Shown: piece after piece, positions 1-7,368 of the stretch
Layout: every line of letters starts with the position of its first letter
How positions within the stretch are numbered: position 1 is the first letter of the stretch
Assembly (NCBI RefSeq): GCF_002741035.1
Contig: NZ_CP016808.1
Location: 4,698,501-4,762,500, forward strand
Direction: 5' to 3'
Origin: Paenibacillus sp. BIHB 4019
GTDB lineage: Bacteria; Bacillota; Bacilli; Paenibacillales; Paenibacillaceae
DNA length: 64,000 nucleotides
Position numbers and translations under genes: made by a program
Notes under the pieces: generated by a model
Databases searched by the model: none
What the model was told of the DNA's origin: nothing
Seen by the model: the letters and a program-made list of their open reading frames with translations, nothing else

Positions 1-1
1 A

Positions 2-664
2 GCGAAGGCGGAAGCGGGATATGAAAAAACAGGACGTCGCGACGCTGGACAAGTGTGGGCGAATGGCGGAGTAGGCCTGCTGCTGTGCTTCGGCCATGCG
101 CTGTTTCCAGCATCCGGCGATGGCTGGCTGCTCGCCTATATTGGAGTCATGGCGGCTGTAAATGCCGACACATGGGCGACGGAGATCGGTGCGCTGAGCA
201 AGCGTCCACCGCGTTCGGTGACGAGCGGCAAAGTCGTCGCTCCCGGCACGAGCGGCGCTGTGACGCGGCTCGGCTCACTCGCGGCGCTCGCTGGTGCTGC
301 CTGCATCGGCGTCGTAGCCGCCATCATGCTGGCATGGTTTCATCCAGCGTCTGCCGCCGATCTGCAGGCTGGGAGCGCGGGTTTTGCAGGCGGCAGCCTC
401 AGCCTAGCCTCAGCTGTAGCGCTTATTGCGGCGGCGGCCATAGCTGGCTTTGCCGGATGCTTTGCCGACTCTTGGCTCGGCGCCACCTGGCAGGCGATGT
501 ACCGCTGCACAAGCTGCGGCAGCGAGACGGAGCGCCGCACGCACTGCGGCGTTAAGACCGAGCGGACACGCGGGTTTGATTTTATGAACAATGACCGGGT
601 TAATATGCTGTCATCCTTGCTTGCAGGTTTAGTTGGCTTAACACTGGGCCTCTGGTGGCTTTAG
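2..664 (+). CDS. DUF92 family integral membrane protein (5' end outside window)
   Basis: The reading frame is open from base 2, so the gene starts upstream of the window; the first visible residues (EKTGRRDAGQV then WANGGVG) already lie in the conserved part of the DUF92/TIGR00297 family. Several hydrophobic segments follow, with a polar Cys-rich loop near the C-terminus (a CTSCG pair, then a further Cys) and the family-typical NNDRVNMLSS motif just before the last membrane helix. DUF92 proteins are multi-pass membrane proteins of unknown biochemical role in bacteria; plant homologues are linked to phytyl-phosphate metabolism. GC content is higher than in most neighbours. A GTG at 53 is only an internal codon. 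Family assignment is from recall. Confidence 0.85.
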   Translation, partial: AKAEAGYEKTGRRDAGQVWANGGVGLLLCFGHALFPASGDGWLLAYIGVMAAVNADTWATEIGALSKRPPRSVTSGKVVAPGTSGAVTRLGSLAALAGAACIGVVAAIMLAWFHPASAADLQAGSAGFAGGSLSLASAVALIAAAAIAGFAGCFADSWLGATWQAMYRCTSCGSETERRTHCGVKTERTRGFDFMNNDRVNMLSSLLAGLVGLTLGLWWL

Positions 665-673
665 ATGCAAAAT

Positions 674-720
674 AAAATAACACCTTCTCTCCTGAATACG
701 GGAGTGGAAGGTGTTATTTT
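674..720. terminator. Bidirectional intrinsic terminator
   Basis: A perfect 14-bp inverted repeat (674-687 with 707-720) encloses a loop that holds a further 4-bp CTCC/GGAG stem. T-rich flanks exist on both sides. It separates the convergent DUF92 gene and pepF and probably ends both transcripts. Confidence 0.85.
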
Positions 721-780
721 TGATTTTAGCGGTTATCCCCTTAGCTCAGAAAACAAGGCAGGCAAAGAGGAGATGCAAAT

Positions 781-2709
781 TTATTTTTTAGTTAGCTCTT
801 CCATTTGGCCGATGAGGCTTTCGAACACGCTCATCGCTTGCTCAATCGGCTCTGGCGAGGACATGTCGACGCCAGCTTTTTTCAAAATATTGATTGAGAA
901 GTCGCTGCCGCCGCTCTTCAGGAAGCCGAGATAACGCTCGACTGCTGGCGCGCCTTCCTCCAAAATTTGCTTGGAGAAGCTCGTTGCGGCCGAGAAGCCA
1001 GTCGCATATTTATACACATAGAAGCTATTATAGAAATGGGGAATACGTGCCCATTCCATCGCAATGTCTTCATCTACAGCCATATCGTCGCCATAATACA
1101 GCACATTGAGGTCGTAGTAAATTTTGCTCAAATCCTGCGGTGTCAGCGATTCGCCTTGCTCGCTTCTTTCGTGAATGATTTTCTCGAATTCGGCAAACAT
1201 CGTTTGACGGAACACCGTCGTCCGGAATTGATCTGCATAGTAGGTGAGCAGGTACATTTTTTCCTTCGGATCGGTTGACTTGTCAAGCAAGTAGTCCATC
1301 AACAGCGCTTCATTCAGCGTGGAAGCCACTTCTGCGAGGAAAATCGTATATTGCGCATCGCGGTAGTTCTGGGTCGTATCGGAATAATACGAATGCAGGG
1401 CGTGGCCCATTTCATGCGTCAGCGTAAACATGCTGTTCAAGTTGTCCTTGTGATTGAGCAGCACATAAGGATGCGTGCCGAACGCTCCCCAGCTGTAAGC
1501 GCCGCTGCGCTTGCCTTCATTTTCATACACATCAATCCAGCCATCGTCAAAGCCATGCTGCAGCACGTTCAAATAATCGTCGCCAAGCGGCTTCAAGCTT
1601 TCTTTGACTGTTTTTTTCGCGTCCTCATACGTAATGTTCATATCGAATTCCTCTACAAGGGGAGCGAACAGATCATACATATGAAGCTTATCGACGCCGA
1701 GCAGCTTTTTGCGCAGGTTCATATAGCGATGCATCAGCGGCAAATGCTTGTGAATCGTGTCAACCAGGTTCGTGTATACCGTCTCAGGAATGTTATCTCC
1801 ATAGAGCGACATGGCGAGAACGGAATCGTGCTTGCGGGCACGGGAGTAAAAAATATTTTTCGTTACATTGGCATTCAGCGTGGCCCCGATTGTGTTTTTG
1901 AGCTTTCCGTATGTATCGTACATCGCTTGGAAAGCTTCTTTGCGCACGTCGCGGTTTTTGCTCTCAAGGAACTGGATGTAACGGCCCTGCGTCAGTTCAA
2001 CCTCTTCGCCTTTCTCGTCCTTCACTTTCGGGAACTTCAAATCAGCATTGTTAAGCAAGCTGAAAATCGTGCCGGGAGCCGAGCTCATATTGCCTACTTG
2101 CGCAAGCAGCGCCTCTTCATTTTTCGAAAGAACATGGGCTTTCTGGCGGCGCATTTCTTCAAGTGTATGACGGAACGTGGCCAGCTCCGGATTTGCGATC
2201 AATTGATCCAGCGCCTCGTCGCTTAAGGAAAGCACCTCTGGCGTAATGAAAGAGAGGGCTTCGCCAGTTTCCACGCTCAGCTTCTTGGATTTATCGGACA
2301 AGGCTTGATAGGTCGGCTCTGCCGTATCCTCATGATGCTTCATATTGGCATATACGTATAGACGCTCCACATGCAGCGACAATTCATCCTCCTGCTCGAA
2401 GCAGGCTTTCAGCTTGGATGGGTCTGCTAATGTGCCTTGAAAAGCGCTGATTTTGCCAATCAAGCTTTTGGCAGCGGCAAACTCCTTATCCCAAGCAGCT
2501 TGATCTGCAAACAGGTCTTCGAGCTTCCAACGGGCTTCTACTTTCGTTTCGGAACGCTTAGGTACGTGATTCATCGAATTCCTCCTTGGTATAATGGTAG
2601 ATGAAGTAGCATGTGGTGCAGTTTTGGAATAGGCGGGCTGAATCATTCCCTCAGCGCCACTAATTCCGGCTGTCAGGCTTAGTGAAACAAGGACGGGTAG
2701 CCATTTCAT
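781..2709 (-). CDS. pepF: Oligoendopeptidase F-type M3 zinc metallopeptidase, two possible starts
   Basis: M3-family thermolysin-like peptidase that cleaves short peptides. The zinc site HEMGH is at residues 432-436 of the 642-residue long form, with the third ligand Glu460 in the AEVAST segment. The start is ambiguous. The ATG at 2709 has a GGAGG 11 nt upstream and adds 45 residues with a signal-peptide look (Lys, a hydrophobic stretch to about residue 17, then AYS-K). The ATG at 2574 (MNHVPKR) has a perfect AAGGAGG at ideal spacing and matches the usual cytosolic PepF N-terminus. Both could be used, giving an exported and a cytosolic form. The gene is monocistronic with a terminator downstream. 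The peptidase identity is firm; the dual start is inference. Confidence 0.9.
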   Translation of the reverse strand: MKWLPVLVSLSLTAGISGAEGMIQPAYSKTAPHATSSTIIPRRNSMNHVPKRSETKVEARWKLEDLFADQAAWDKEFAAAKSLIGKISAFQGTLADPSKLKACFEQEDELSLHVERLYVYANMKHHEDTAEPTYQALSDKSKKLSVETGEALSFITPEVLSLSDEALDQLIANPELATFRHTLEEMRRQKAHVLSKNEEALLAQVGNMSSAPGTIFSLLNNADLKFPKVKDEKGEEVELTQGRYIQFLESKNRDVRKEAFQAMYDTYGKLKNTIGATLNANVTKNIFYSRARKHDSVLAMSLYGDNIPETVYTNLVDTIHKHLPLMHRYMNLRKKLLGVDKLHMYDLFAPLVEEFDMNITYEDAKKTVKESLKPLGDDYLNVLQHGFDDGWIDVYENEGKRSGAYSWGAFGTHPYVLLNHKDNLNSMFTLTHEMGHALHSYYSDTTQNYRDAQYTIFLAEVASTLNEALLMDYLLDKSTDPKEKMYLLTYYADQFRTTVFRQTMFAEFEKIIHERSEQGESLTPQDLSKIYYDLNVLYYGDDMAVDEDIAMEWARIPHFYNSFYVYKYATGFSAATSFSKQILEEGAPAVERYLGFLKSGGSDFSINILKKAGVDMSSPEPIEQAMSVFESLIGQMEELTKK

Positions 2710-2719
2710 AGTTGCGTTC

Positions 2720-2759
2720 GCCTCCGGGCATAAATTTGTACCTAGTATGTACCGGAGGC
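2720..2759 (-). promoter_or_regulatory. Hairpin covering the Shine-Dalgarno of the upstream pepF start
   Basis: An 8-bp perfect GC-rich inverted repeat (GCCTCCGG at 2720-2727, CCGGAGGC at 2752-2759) includes the GGAGG that serves the ATG at 2709. If it forms in the mRNA, that start would be masked. A second, longer-range 10-bp inverted repeat (2775-2784 with 2819-2828) lies further upstream in the same leader. Confidence 0.45.
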
Positions 2760-2880
2760 TGCCTTGTTATGTTGAAATACAAGAACTTTCTACACTCATA
2801 GATGTGGCAAGCGGCTACTCTTGTATTTGATGCGTTGGCGGCTGCTCCTTGATGTATGGCTTGTCAGCTGCCGCCAGCGC

Positions 2881-3063
2881 TTATGAGCTTCCCATCTGAA
2901 ACAGGCTGAATACAATGAGGAAAAACGAGAATGCAATTAAAACAATAGAAGCAAGTGCCAGCCCGCGGCGCAAATTGGGAGCGAGAGTATCGCGTTTTGC
3001 AAGGACTATCCATCCTAGTGCAAAGGATGCGACAATAAAGATGATATTCGTCATTAAATCCAT
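2881..3063 (-). CDS. Small two-helix membrane protein, unknown
   Basis: A 60-residue protein from the ATG at 3063 (MDLMTN). An in-frame GTG at 3096 would add 11 residues. Two hydrophobic segments (about residues 5-20 and 34-53) are separated by a short basic loop containing KRDTLAPNLRRG. A purine-rich AGGGGG lies about 13 nt upstream of the chosen start, a bit far, so the start is not certain. I do not recognise a family. It sits alone on the minus strand between pepF and another small gene. Confidence 0.55.
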   Translation of the reverse strand: MDLMTNIIFIVASFALGWIVLAKRDTLAPNLRRGLALASIVLIAFSFFLIVFSLFQMGSS

Positions 3064-3141
3064 CTCGAAACGTACACCCCCTGTAGCCGCAAGCACAACA
3101 TGGCCTCGTTAGTTTTCGCTGTTAAGGTTGAGTTTTCCTGC

Positions 3142-3375
3142 TTATACTTCCTTGAAAGCACGGATGATGTTCTCCCGCTCTTCCTCGCGGCCAACATACT
3201 GGTCAGCACGGAAGCGATTTTCGGCCCAATGCATCATTTCTGGACGGCTTACGAACGTGAAGCATTCTTCGCCCCATTGATCGGAAATATCTCGTACGAC
3301 GAGGGTTTTTCCCTGTACTTCTACCGTCAGCATATTGTACTTGTCGGTTTTGAATATCTCGTATTTCTTGAACAT
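3142..3375 (-). CDS. Conserved-looking small soluble protein, unknown
   Basis: A 77-residue protein from the ATG at 3375 (MFKKYEIFKTDKYN), chosen because AAGGTGA lies 8 nt upstream; an in-frame GTG four codons earlier is less well placed. The sequence is polar with mixed charge and no membrane segment or obvious metal motif. The N-terminal half looks like a small beta-rich fold (MLTVEVQGKTLVVRDI), followed by an amphipathic helical tail rich in Arg and Glu. I do not recognise the family. Confidence 0.6.
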   Translation of the reverse strand: MFKKYEIFKTDKYNMLTVEVQGKTLVVRDISDQWGEECFTFVSRPEMMHWAENRFRADQYVGREEERENIIRAFKEV

Positions 3376-3574
3376 GTTGTAGGTCACCTTACCTTTCGTT
3401 ACGGCTTACACCGTATTCTTACTATTTTAGCTATCTAGGGGGTGGAAAGCAATAAGGGACGGTGTTATAATATCAGCTATAATGCGGGAAAGAAGCATTT
3501 ATGAGGCGAAGCTTCTATAGAGATAGAAGTGTAATCGCGAGAAGAGTGTAGCTGAGACGAGGAGAGTTGAGAAG

Positions 3575-4276
3575 ATGAAGCAATTGAAGTATGAGCAGGT
3601 AGGCGTTGCTATTACCTGCCGGGGTTTTGATGAGTATGTACACATGTTCGGACTGAAAGAAGACGATTTGGGCGCGGGGCCTCTGCTGGACATTGCTGCC
3701 GGAGGCGCTTCTTTTACCGCTGAGGCGTGTGCCCGAGGGTATGATGCCCATGCTGTTGATCCGCGTTATGCCGGAGATGTGGAGTCGTGGATTGCACAAT
3801 CTGCAGATGAAATTGAAGTTTCCACAAGCAAGCTGATCGCTTTGCGGGAGGCATTCGACTGGAGCTATTATAAAGACCCTGCGAATCATCGCGCGGGACG
3901 GGAGCGTTCGCTTGAGCTGTTTGCAAGCCATTTGCGATCCCTTGACGGGCAAGCCCGTTATCGTTTTGGGCAGCTGCCGGAGCTTCCTTTTGAACAAGGG
4001 ACCTTCTCGCTTGTGTTATGCAGCCATTTTTTGTTTTTGTATGCGGAGCAGTTTGATTTCAATTTCCATAAGCAGGCTGTTTTGGAAATGATGCGACTGT
4101 GCAAGCCGGGCGGACAGGTGCGGATTTACCCGCTGTTGTCGCTAAGCTGGAATGCTTACCCGCACATGGATGAGCTGCTAAAGGCTGTCGCAGAGCGGGG
4201 CGGACAGGCGGAGCTAATGCCGGCGAAACTTCCTTTTATTCCTGGATCAGATTTATTTTTGAAAATTAGGGTTTAA
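3575..4276 (+). CDS. Class I SAM-dependent methyltransferase
   Basis: A 233-residue protein. SAM-binding motif I is visible as LLDIAAGGASFT (about residues 37-48), followed by the acidic motif II region AVDPRY (about 60-65). A later segment, LVLCSHFLFLY, corresponds to the post-motif strand and helix, and LCKPGGQVRIYPL to the classical (K/R)PGG turn of Rossmann-type methyltransferases. The substrate cannot be told from sequence. The start ATG follows GAGGAGAG at normal spacing. It is probably monocistronic and lies directly upstream of the cold-shock gene, which has its own promoter. Confidence 0.8.
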   Translation: MKQLKYEQVGVAITCRGFDEYVHMFGLKEDDLGAGPLLDIAAGGASFTAEACARGYDAHAVDPRYAGDVESWIAQSADEIEVSTSKLIALREAFDWSYYKDPANHRAGRERSLELFASHLRSLDGQARYRFGQLPELPFEQGTFSLVLCSHFLFLYAEQFDFNFHKQAVLEMMRLCKPGGQVRIYPLLSLSWNAYPHMDELLKAVAERGGQAELMPAKLPFIPGSDLFLKIRV

Positions 4277-4305
4277 TTGCATTTTCCAGTTTAAGACTGT
4301 ATAAT
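4277..4305 (+). promoter_or_regulatory. Sigma-A-type promoter of the cold-shock gene
   Basis: TTGCAT at 4277-4282, a 17-bp spacer, then a consensus TATAAT at 4300-4305. It begins directly after the methyltransferase stop codon and predicts a leader of about 45 nt for the csp mRNA. Confidence 0.7.
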
Positions 4306-4315
4306 ATAGGGTATA

Positions 4316-4343
4316 CGCTGATTAAACAGCGGTTTATTTTTTT
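4316..4343 (+). promoter_or_regulatory. Hairpin plus T-run inside the csp leader
   Basis: CGCTG and CAGCG (4316-4320 and 4327-4331) form a short stem followed by GTTTATTTTTTT. It lies downstream of the csp promoter and just before AGGAGG, so it sits in the 5' untranslated region. It resembles a weak intrinsic terminator and could act as an attenuator or a temperature-sensitive structure; alternatively it ends read-through from the methyltransferase gene. Confidence 0.4.
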
Positions 4344-4357
4344 AGGAGGTTGTTCAT

Positions 4358-4555
4358 TTGAAAGGAACAGTTAAATGGTTTAACGCAGAGAAAGGCTATG
4401 GCTTTATCTCGGTTGAAGGCGGCGAGGATGTATTCGTTCATTTCTCCGCTATCCAAAGCGAAGGCTTCAAATCGCTTGACGAAGGCCAAGAGGTAGAGTT
4501 CGACATCACTGAAGGCAATCGCGGTGCACAAGCGGCTAACGTCGTTAAATTATAA
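4358..4555 (+). CDS. csp: Cold-shock protein, CspA/CspB family
   Basis: A 65-residue single cold-shock domain, the normal family length. Both RNA-binding motifs are present: RNP1 as KGYGFI (about residues 13-18) and RNP2 as DVFVHFSAI (about 25-33). Such proteins bind single-stranded RNA/DNA, melt RNA secondary structure and act as transcription antiterminators at low temperature. Translation starts at TTG 4358, supported by AGGAGG 8 nt upstream. The gene has its own promoter and leader hairpin and a strong terminator behind it. Which csp paralogue it represents cannot be told. Confidence 0.96.
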   Translation: MKGTVKWFNAEKGYGFISVEGGEDVFVHFSAIQSEGFKSLDEGQEVEFDITEGNRGAQAANVVKL

Positions 4556-4595
4556 GATTCGAAGTTTCTTATAATACTTGATTGCAGCATGTACA

Positions 4596-4626
4596 GGAGC
4601 TTCCGGTTCATCCGGAGGCTCCTTTT
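4596..4626 (+). terminator. Intrinsic terminator of csp
   Basis: An 11-bp stem (4596-4606 with 4612-4622, one G-T pair) with a 5-nt loop, followed by TTTT. Confidence 0.85.
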
Positions 4627-4839
4627 CGCATTTTAACAGGCCTTTAGGACAATGGGCAGCAGCTGGTGCTGCATAATAGTTTGAAAAGGGCAGAAAAAGA
4701 GCGGAAAAGGAGAGAAAAAGGAGAACCTTGGCGCGGGAAATACGTAAAAATAATAGCAGGAAAAGGCTCATTTTAAATGGCCTTGCAGCAAAATTAAGCA
4801 AAAAGAACCGTGTTTTTCAACTATTTTTAAAGGAGGAGA

Positions 4840-6396
4840 ATGATGAAGGAAGCCGGTGCCGTGTTTCAGAGGCTTAGCTTTAGTGACATTAAGCTGAAAT
4901 TGCCTCGCGAGAGCTGGTATTACTTGCGCAATGAACAAAATGATGGCGAACTTGAAGCAGAGAACGTTTGGTATTATAAAGGGGATTTGCGGCTTAGCGA
5001 GCTACTGCTCGACTTGGATGCCATGCTCATTCTCGTTGAAGGAAATTTGATTGTGGATCGCTATATTGGCAATACAGATACAGACGGGGCTACCGGCTTG
5101 ATCGTTCTTGGCGATATGCGCGCCAGCCACATGGTTGTTGGCGGGCAGGAGATCCATATCGCTGGCGATTTGCAGGTGGAAAAAATGTTTTGGGGAGATT
5201 ATAATCACGGCGATCTCATCGTTGAGGGCCATATGCAGGCGGAGCTGATGATGACGAGCGATCAATATAGAGTACGCATTCAGGGGACATCGGCCTTTGA
5301 ACGATACATAGTAGATTGGGACGACTTCGGTGTATGGCAGGGCTTCGACATGACCGAGCTTTTTGTTCCGGAAATTATTTTAGATGAGGATGAAGAGCCG
5401 TCCGTCTGGCGAGAGGAAATGCTGCGTCTTCTGGAAGAAGGCAAGCCTATCCTATATGAAGATCGAATCAAGCCGATTCGTGAACAACCGCATATTCCTT
5501 TTTTATTTGCAGATACACAGCTCCGTCCGCATTATATGCAGCAGGTAACTGCGGATTCACTTTGCTTCCTAGGCGAGCCTGAAGCTGTTAGCTCAAGCTA
5601 TGAGTTTTGGCTGGGCGATCAGTTTTTTCGTGCAACTGTGTATGGCAATGAAGCGGATTCGGGACATTTTCGAAGCGTTTATTTTCAGGATGGCGAGGAG
5701 TACGGGGCTTTGCTGAAAATAGAACCAGTTGCTGCGCAATCAGGCTCTGCAGCTCATTCAGGCCCTATGCAATGGCAGTTATCGGGCAAATATCGCAAAG
5801 TCTCGGACGAGCTTGTAGATTGGTCGGTTATCAATGATGATTCACCCGCCGCTATCCAGCAGCTTTGCCAGCAAAATTGGGTTTATTTGCTGCAAGCTGT
5901 ATCAACCTATGAATATGCCCGTCATCTCATTGATCCGCAGCATATACGCGAGATATTGGCTCTCCCGCTTGTTGAGCCTTATAACGATTATTATGATGAA
6001 GAGCGCAACGGGCTATGGATCGGCGATATATATTTCTCATTTCGGCAAGAGGGAGAACTTTGCAAGGATGTCCCGCGATTGGCTTTGTTGCGCATGGCCA
6101 GAGACTATACCGATGAACAGGGCGAGGCCAAGGTCGAATATTGCTCATACCGTTTACAGAGGCATATGGACGGCTCTGAATGTGTTTCGGTTCAGTATTC
6201 AGAAGATGAAGATGATGACGATTATACGATGGTCAATTACGAAGGCGGAGCTAAATTGCTGAATGCGGTCAAATTTTTTGAAAAAGGCCGAAAGCTGATT
6301 ACACGTTACAACCAAGATATGCTGGAAGGAACGAAACCTTTTTGTGGCGAAGATTTTGCGATGGAATATTGGAGGGAGAAAGGCTATATTTCTTAA
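4840..6396 (+). CDS. 518-residue protein with solenoid-like N-terminal half, unknown
   Basis: I do not recognise this protein. Residues about 60-150 repeat a hydrophobic-glycine pattern (LVEGNLIVD, LIVLGDMRA, HIAGDLQVE, LIVEGHMQA) spaced roughly 20-25 residues, as in beta-solenoid or bactofilin-like folds. The rest is acidic, rich in Trp and Tyr, with no signal peptide or membrane segment. A very acidic patch (SEDEDDDDY) precedes a C-terminal helical part. Highly acidic large cytosolic proteins of this kind include many immunity proteins, but no toxin gene is adjacent. The start at the first of two ATG codons follows AAGGAGG. It lies alone between csp and yebC, with about 280 bases of mostly non-coding sequence before it. 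Confidence 0.75.
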   Translation: MMKEAGAVFQRLSFSDIKLKLPRESWYYLRNEQNDGELEAENVWYYKGDLRLSELLLDLDAMLILVEGNLIVDRYIGNTDTDGATGLIVLGDMRASHMVVGGQEIHIAGDLQVEKMFWGDYNHGDLIVEGHMQAELMMTSDQYRVRIQGTSAFERYIVDWDDFGVWQGFDMTELFVPEIILDEDEEPSVWREEMLRLLEEGKPILYEDRIKPIREQPHIPFLFADTQLRPHYMQQVTADSLCFLGEPEAVSSSYEFWLGDQFFRATVYGNEADSGHFRSVYFQDGEEYGALLKIEPVAAQSGSAAHSGPMQWQLSGKYRKVSDELVDWSVINDDSPAAIQQLCQQNWVYLLQAVSTYEYARHLIDPQHIREILALPLVEPYNDYYDEERNGLWIGDIYFSFRQEGELCKDVPRLALLRMARDYTDEQGEAKVEYCSYRLQRHMDGSECVSVQYSEDEDDDDYTMVNYEGGAKLLNAVKFFEKGRKLITRYNQDMLEGTKPFCGEDFAMEYWREKGYIS

Positions 6397-6513
6397 TGAT
6401 AGGAAGTATAGGGACGTTAATTCGCCATGCGCTTTTCGCATTTTAGACTTTGACCGGATTAGGCCGGAAATGTTACACTGTTAGGTGGAATCTTTGTCGG
6501 AGGAGCGAGTGGC

Positions 6514-7230
6514 ATGAAGTTTAAATTGTTTAAGGATCGCAAAGGGAAGGCCGATCAGGCTAAAAATAATAAGTTTGTAAAGCTGTCGCGTGAAATTTAT
6601 GTGCAGGCACGTAAGGGCGGAGCGAATCCTGAGGCGAATTTTGGCCTGAAGACAGCCATTGCCAATGCACGTGCGGAGCAAATGCCCAATGACAACGTTG
6701 AACGGGCAATCAAGAAGGCGACGGGCGGCGACGCGGTCGATTATGAAGAAATTATGTATGAAGGCTACGGTCCAGGCGGCGTCGCGATTATGGTTCGTTG
6801 CTTGACGGACAATCGCAATCGTACTGCGGCTGATGTGCGCTCGGCTTTTAATAAGCGTGGCGGCAATATGGGAGAAAGCGGCTGCGTATCCTATATGTTC
6901 GATCATAAAGGCTTGCTTGTCGTGGACCGTGAGGATTTAGAAATTGATGAAGACTCGATGATGATGGTGACGCTGGAAGCTGGAGCAGAGGATCTGGTCG
7001 TAAACGAAGACAGCTTTGAGATTTTGACGCATCCGCATGAGTTCGAGCAGGTGAAAGGCGCACTTGAAGCGGAAGGCTATACGTTCGTAAGCGCTGGAGT
7101 ACGCTGGCTGCCCCAAAACATGGTTGCTGTAGAAGGCGAAAATGCGGACAAGCTGTCCAAAATGATGGACTCCTTCGACGATAATGACGATGTACAGGAC
7201 GTTTACACAAACTTTGAGCTTGAGGACTAA
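6514..7230 (+). CDS. yebC: YebC/PmpR/TACO1 family protein
   Basis: A 238-residue member of the YebC/TACO1 family, near the usual length. Family hallmarks are visible: KLSREIYVQARKGG, NARAEQMPNDNVERAIKKATG, YEGYGPGGVAI and the GGNMGESGCVSYMF segment. The N-terminus (MKFKLFKDRKGKADQ) replaces the common MAGHSKWANIK start and is closer to the second Bacillus paralogue (YeeI-like). The family was first described as transcription regulators; more recent work connects YebC/TACO1 proteins with translation of proline-rich stretches. The start has GGAGGAG 8 nt upstream. The stop codon lies in a 12-bp triplicated repeat, and an intrinsic terminator follows. Confidence 0.93.
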   Translation: MKFKLFKDRKGKADQAKNNKFVKLSREIYVQARKGGANPEANFGLKTAIANARAEQMPNDNVERAIKKATGGDAVDYEEIMYEGYGPGGVAIMVRCLTDNRNRTAADVRSAFNKRGGNMGESGCVSYMFDHKGLLVVDREDLEIDEDSMMMVTLEAGAEDLVVNEDSFEILTHPHEFEQVKGALEAEGYTFVSAGVRWLPQNMVAVEGENADKLSKMMDSFDDNDDVQDVYTNFELED

Positions 7231-7254
7231 CTTGAGGACTAACTTGAGGACTAA
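7219..7254 (+). repeat. Three perfect 12-bp direct repeats spanning the yebC stop codon
   Basis: CTTGAGGACTAA occurs three times in a row at 7219-7230, 7231-7242 and 7243-7254. Because the unit is 12 bp, each copy places a TAA in the yebC frame and each would encode the same LED ending. Confidence 0.98.
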
Positions 7255-7277
7255 CGTCTACATAGTCAGGCTGGAGC

Positions 7278-7333
7278 AAAAAAAACAGCTTCGGGAGCCA
7301 CATCATCGTGTGGAGCCTGAAGCTGTTTTTTTT
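7278..7333 (+). terminator. Intrinsic terminator of yebC
   Basis: A long hairpin with outer arms AAACAGCTTC / GAAGCTGTTT and inner arms that pair around TCATCG, followed by eight T. A-rich left flank gives it some activity on the minus strand too, behind the NERD-helicase gene. Confidence 0.88.
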
Positions 7334-7368
7334 GATGGGTTTATTGCAAAAGCTACTTTTTAGAATAA

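Noticed and set aside
665-934. 89-codon plus-strand frame after the DUF92 gene
   Set aside because: It starts in the terminator and overlaps the 3' end of pepF antisense; no ribosome binding site.
4550-4801. 83-codon minus-strand frame between csp and the 518-residue protein gene
   Set aside because: It runs across the csp terminator hairpin, lacks a ribosome binding site and looks like composition noise.
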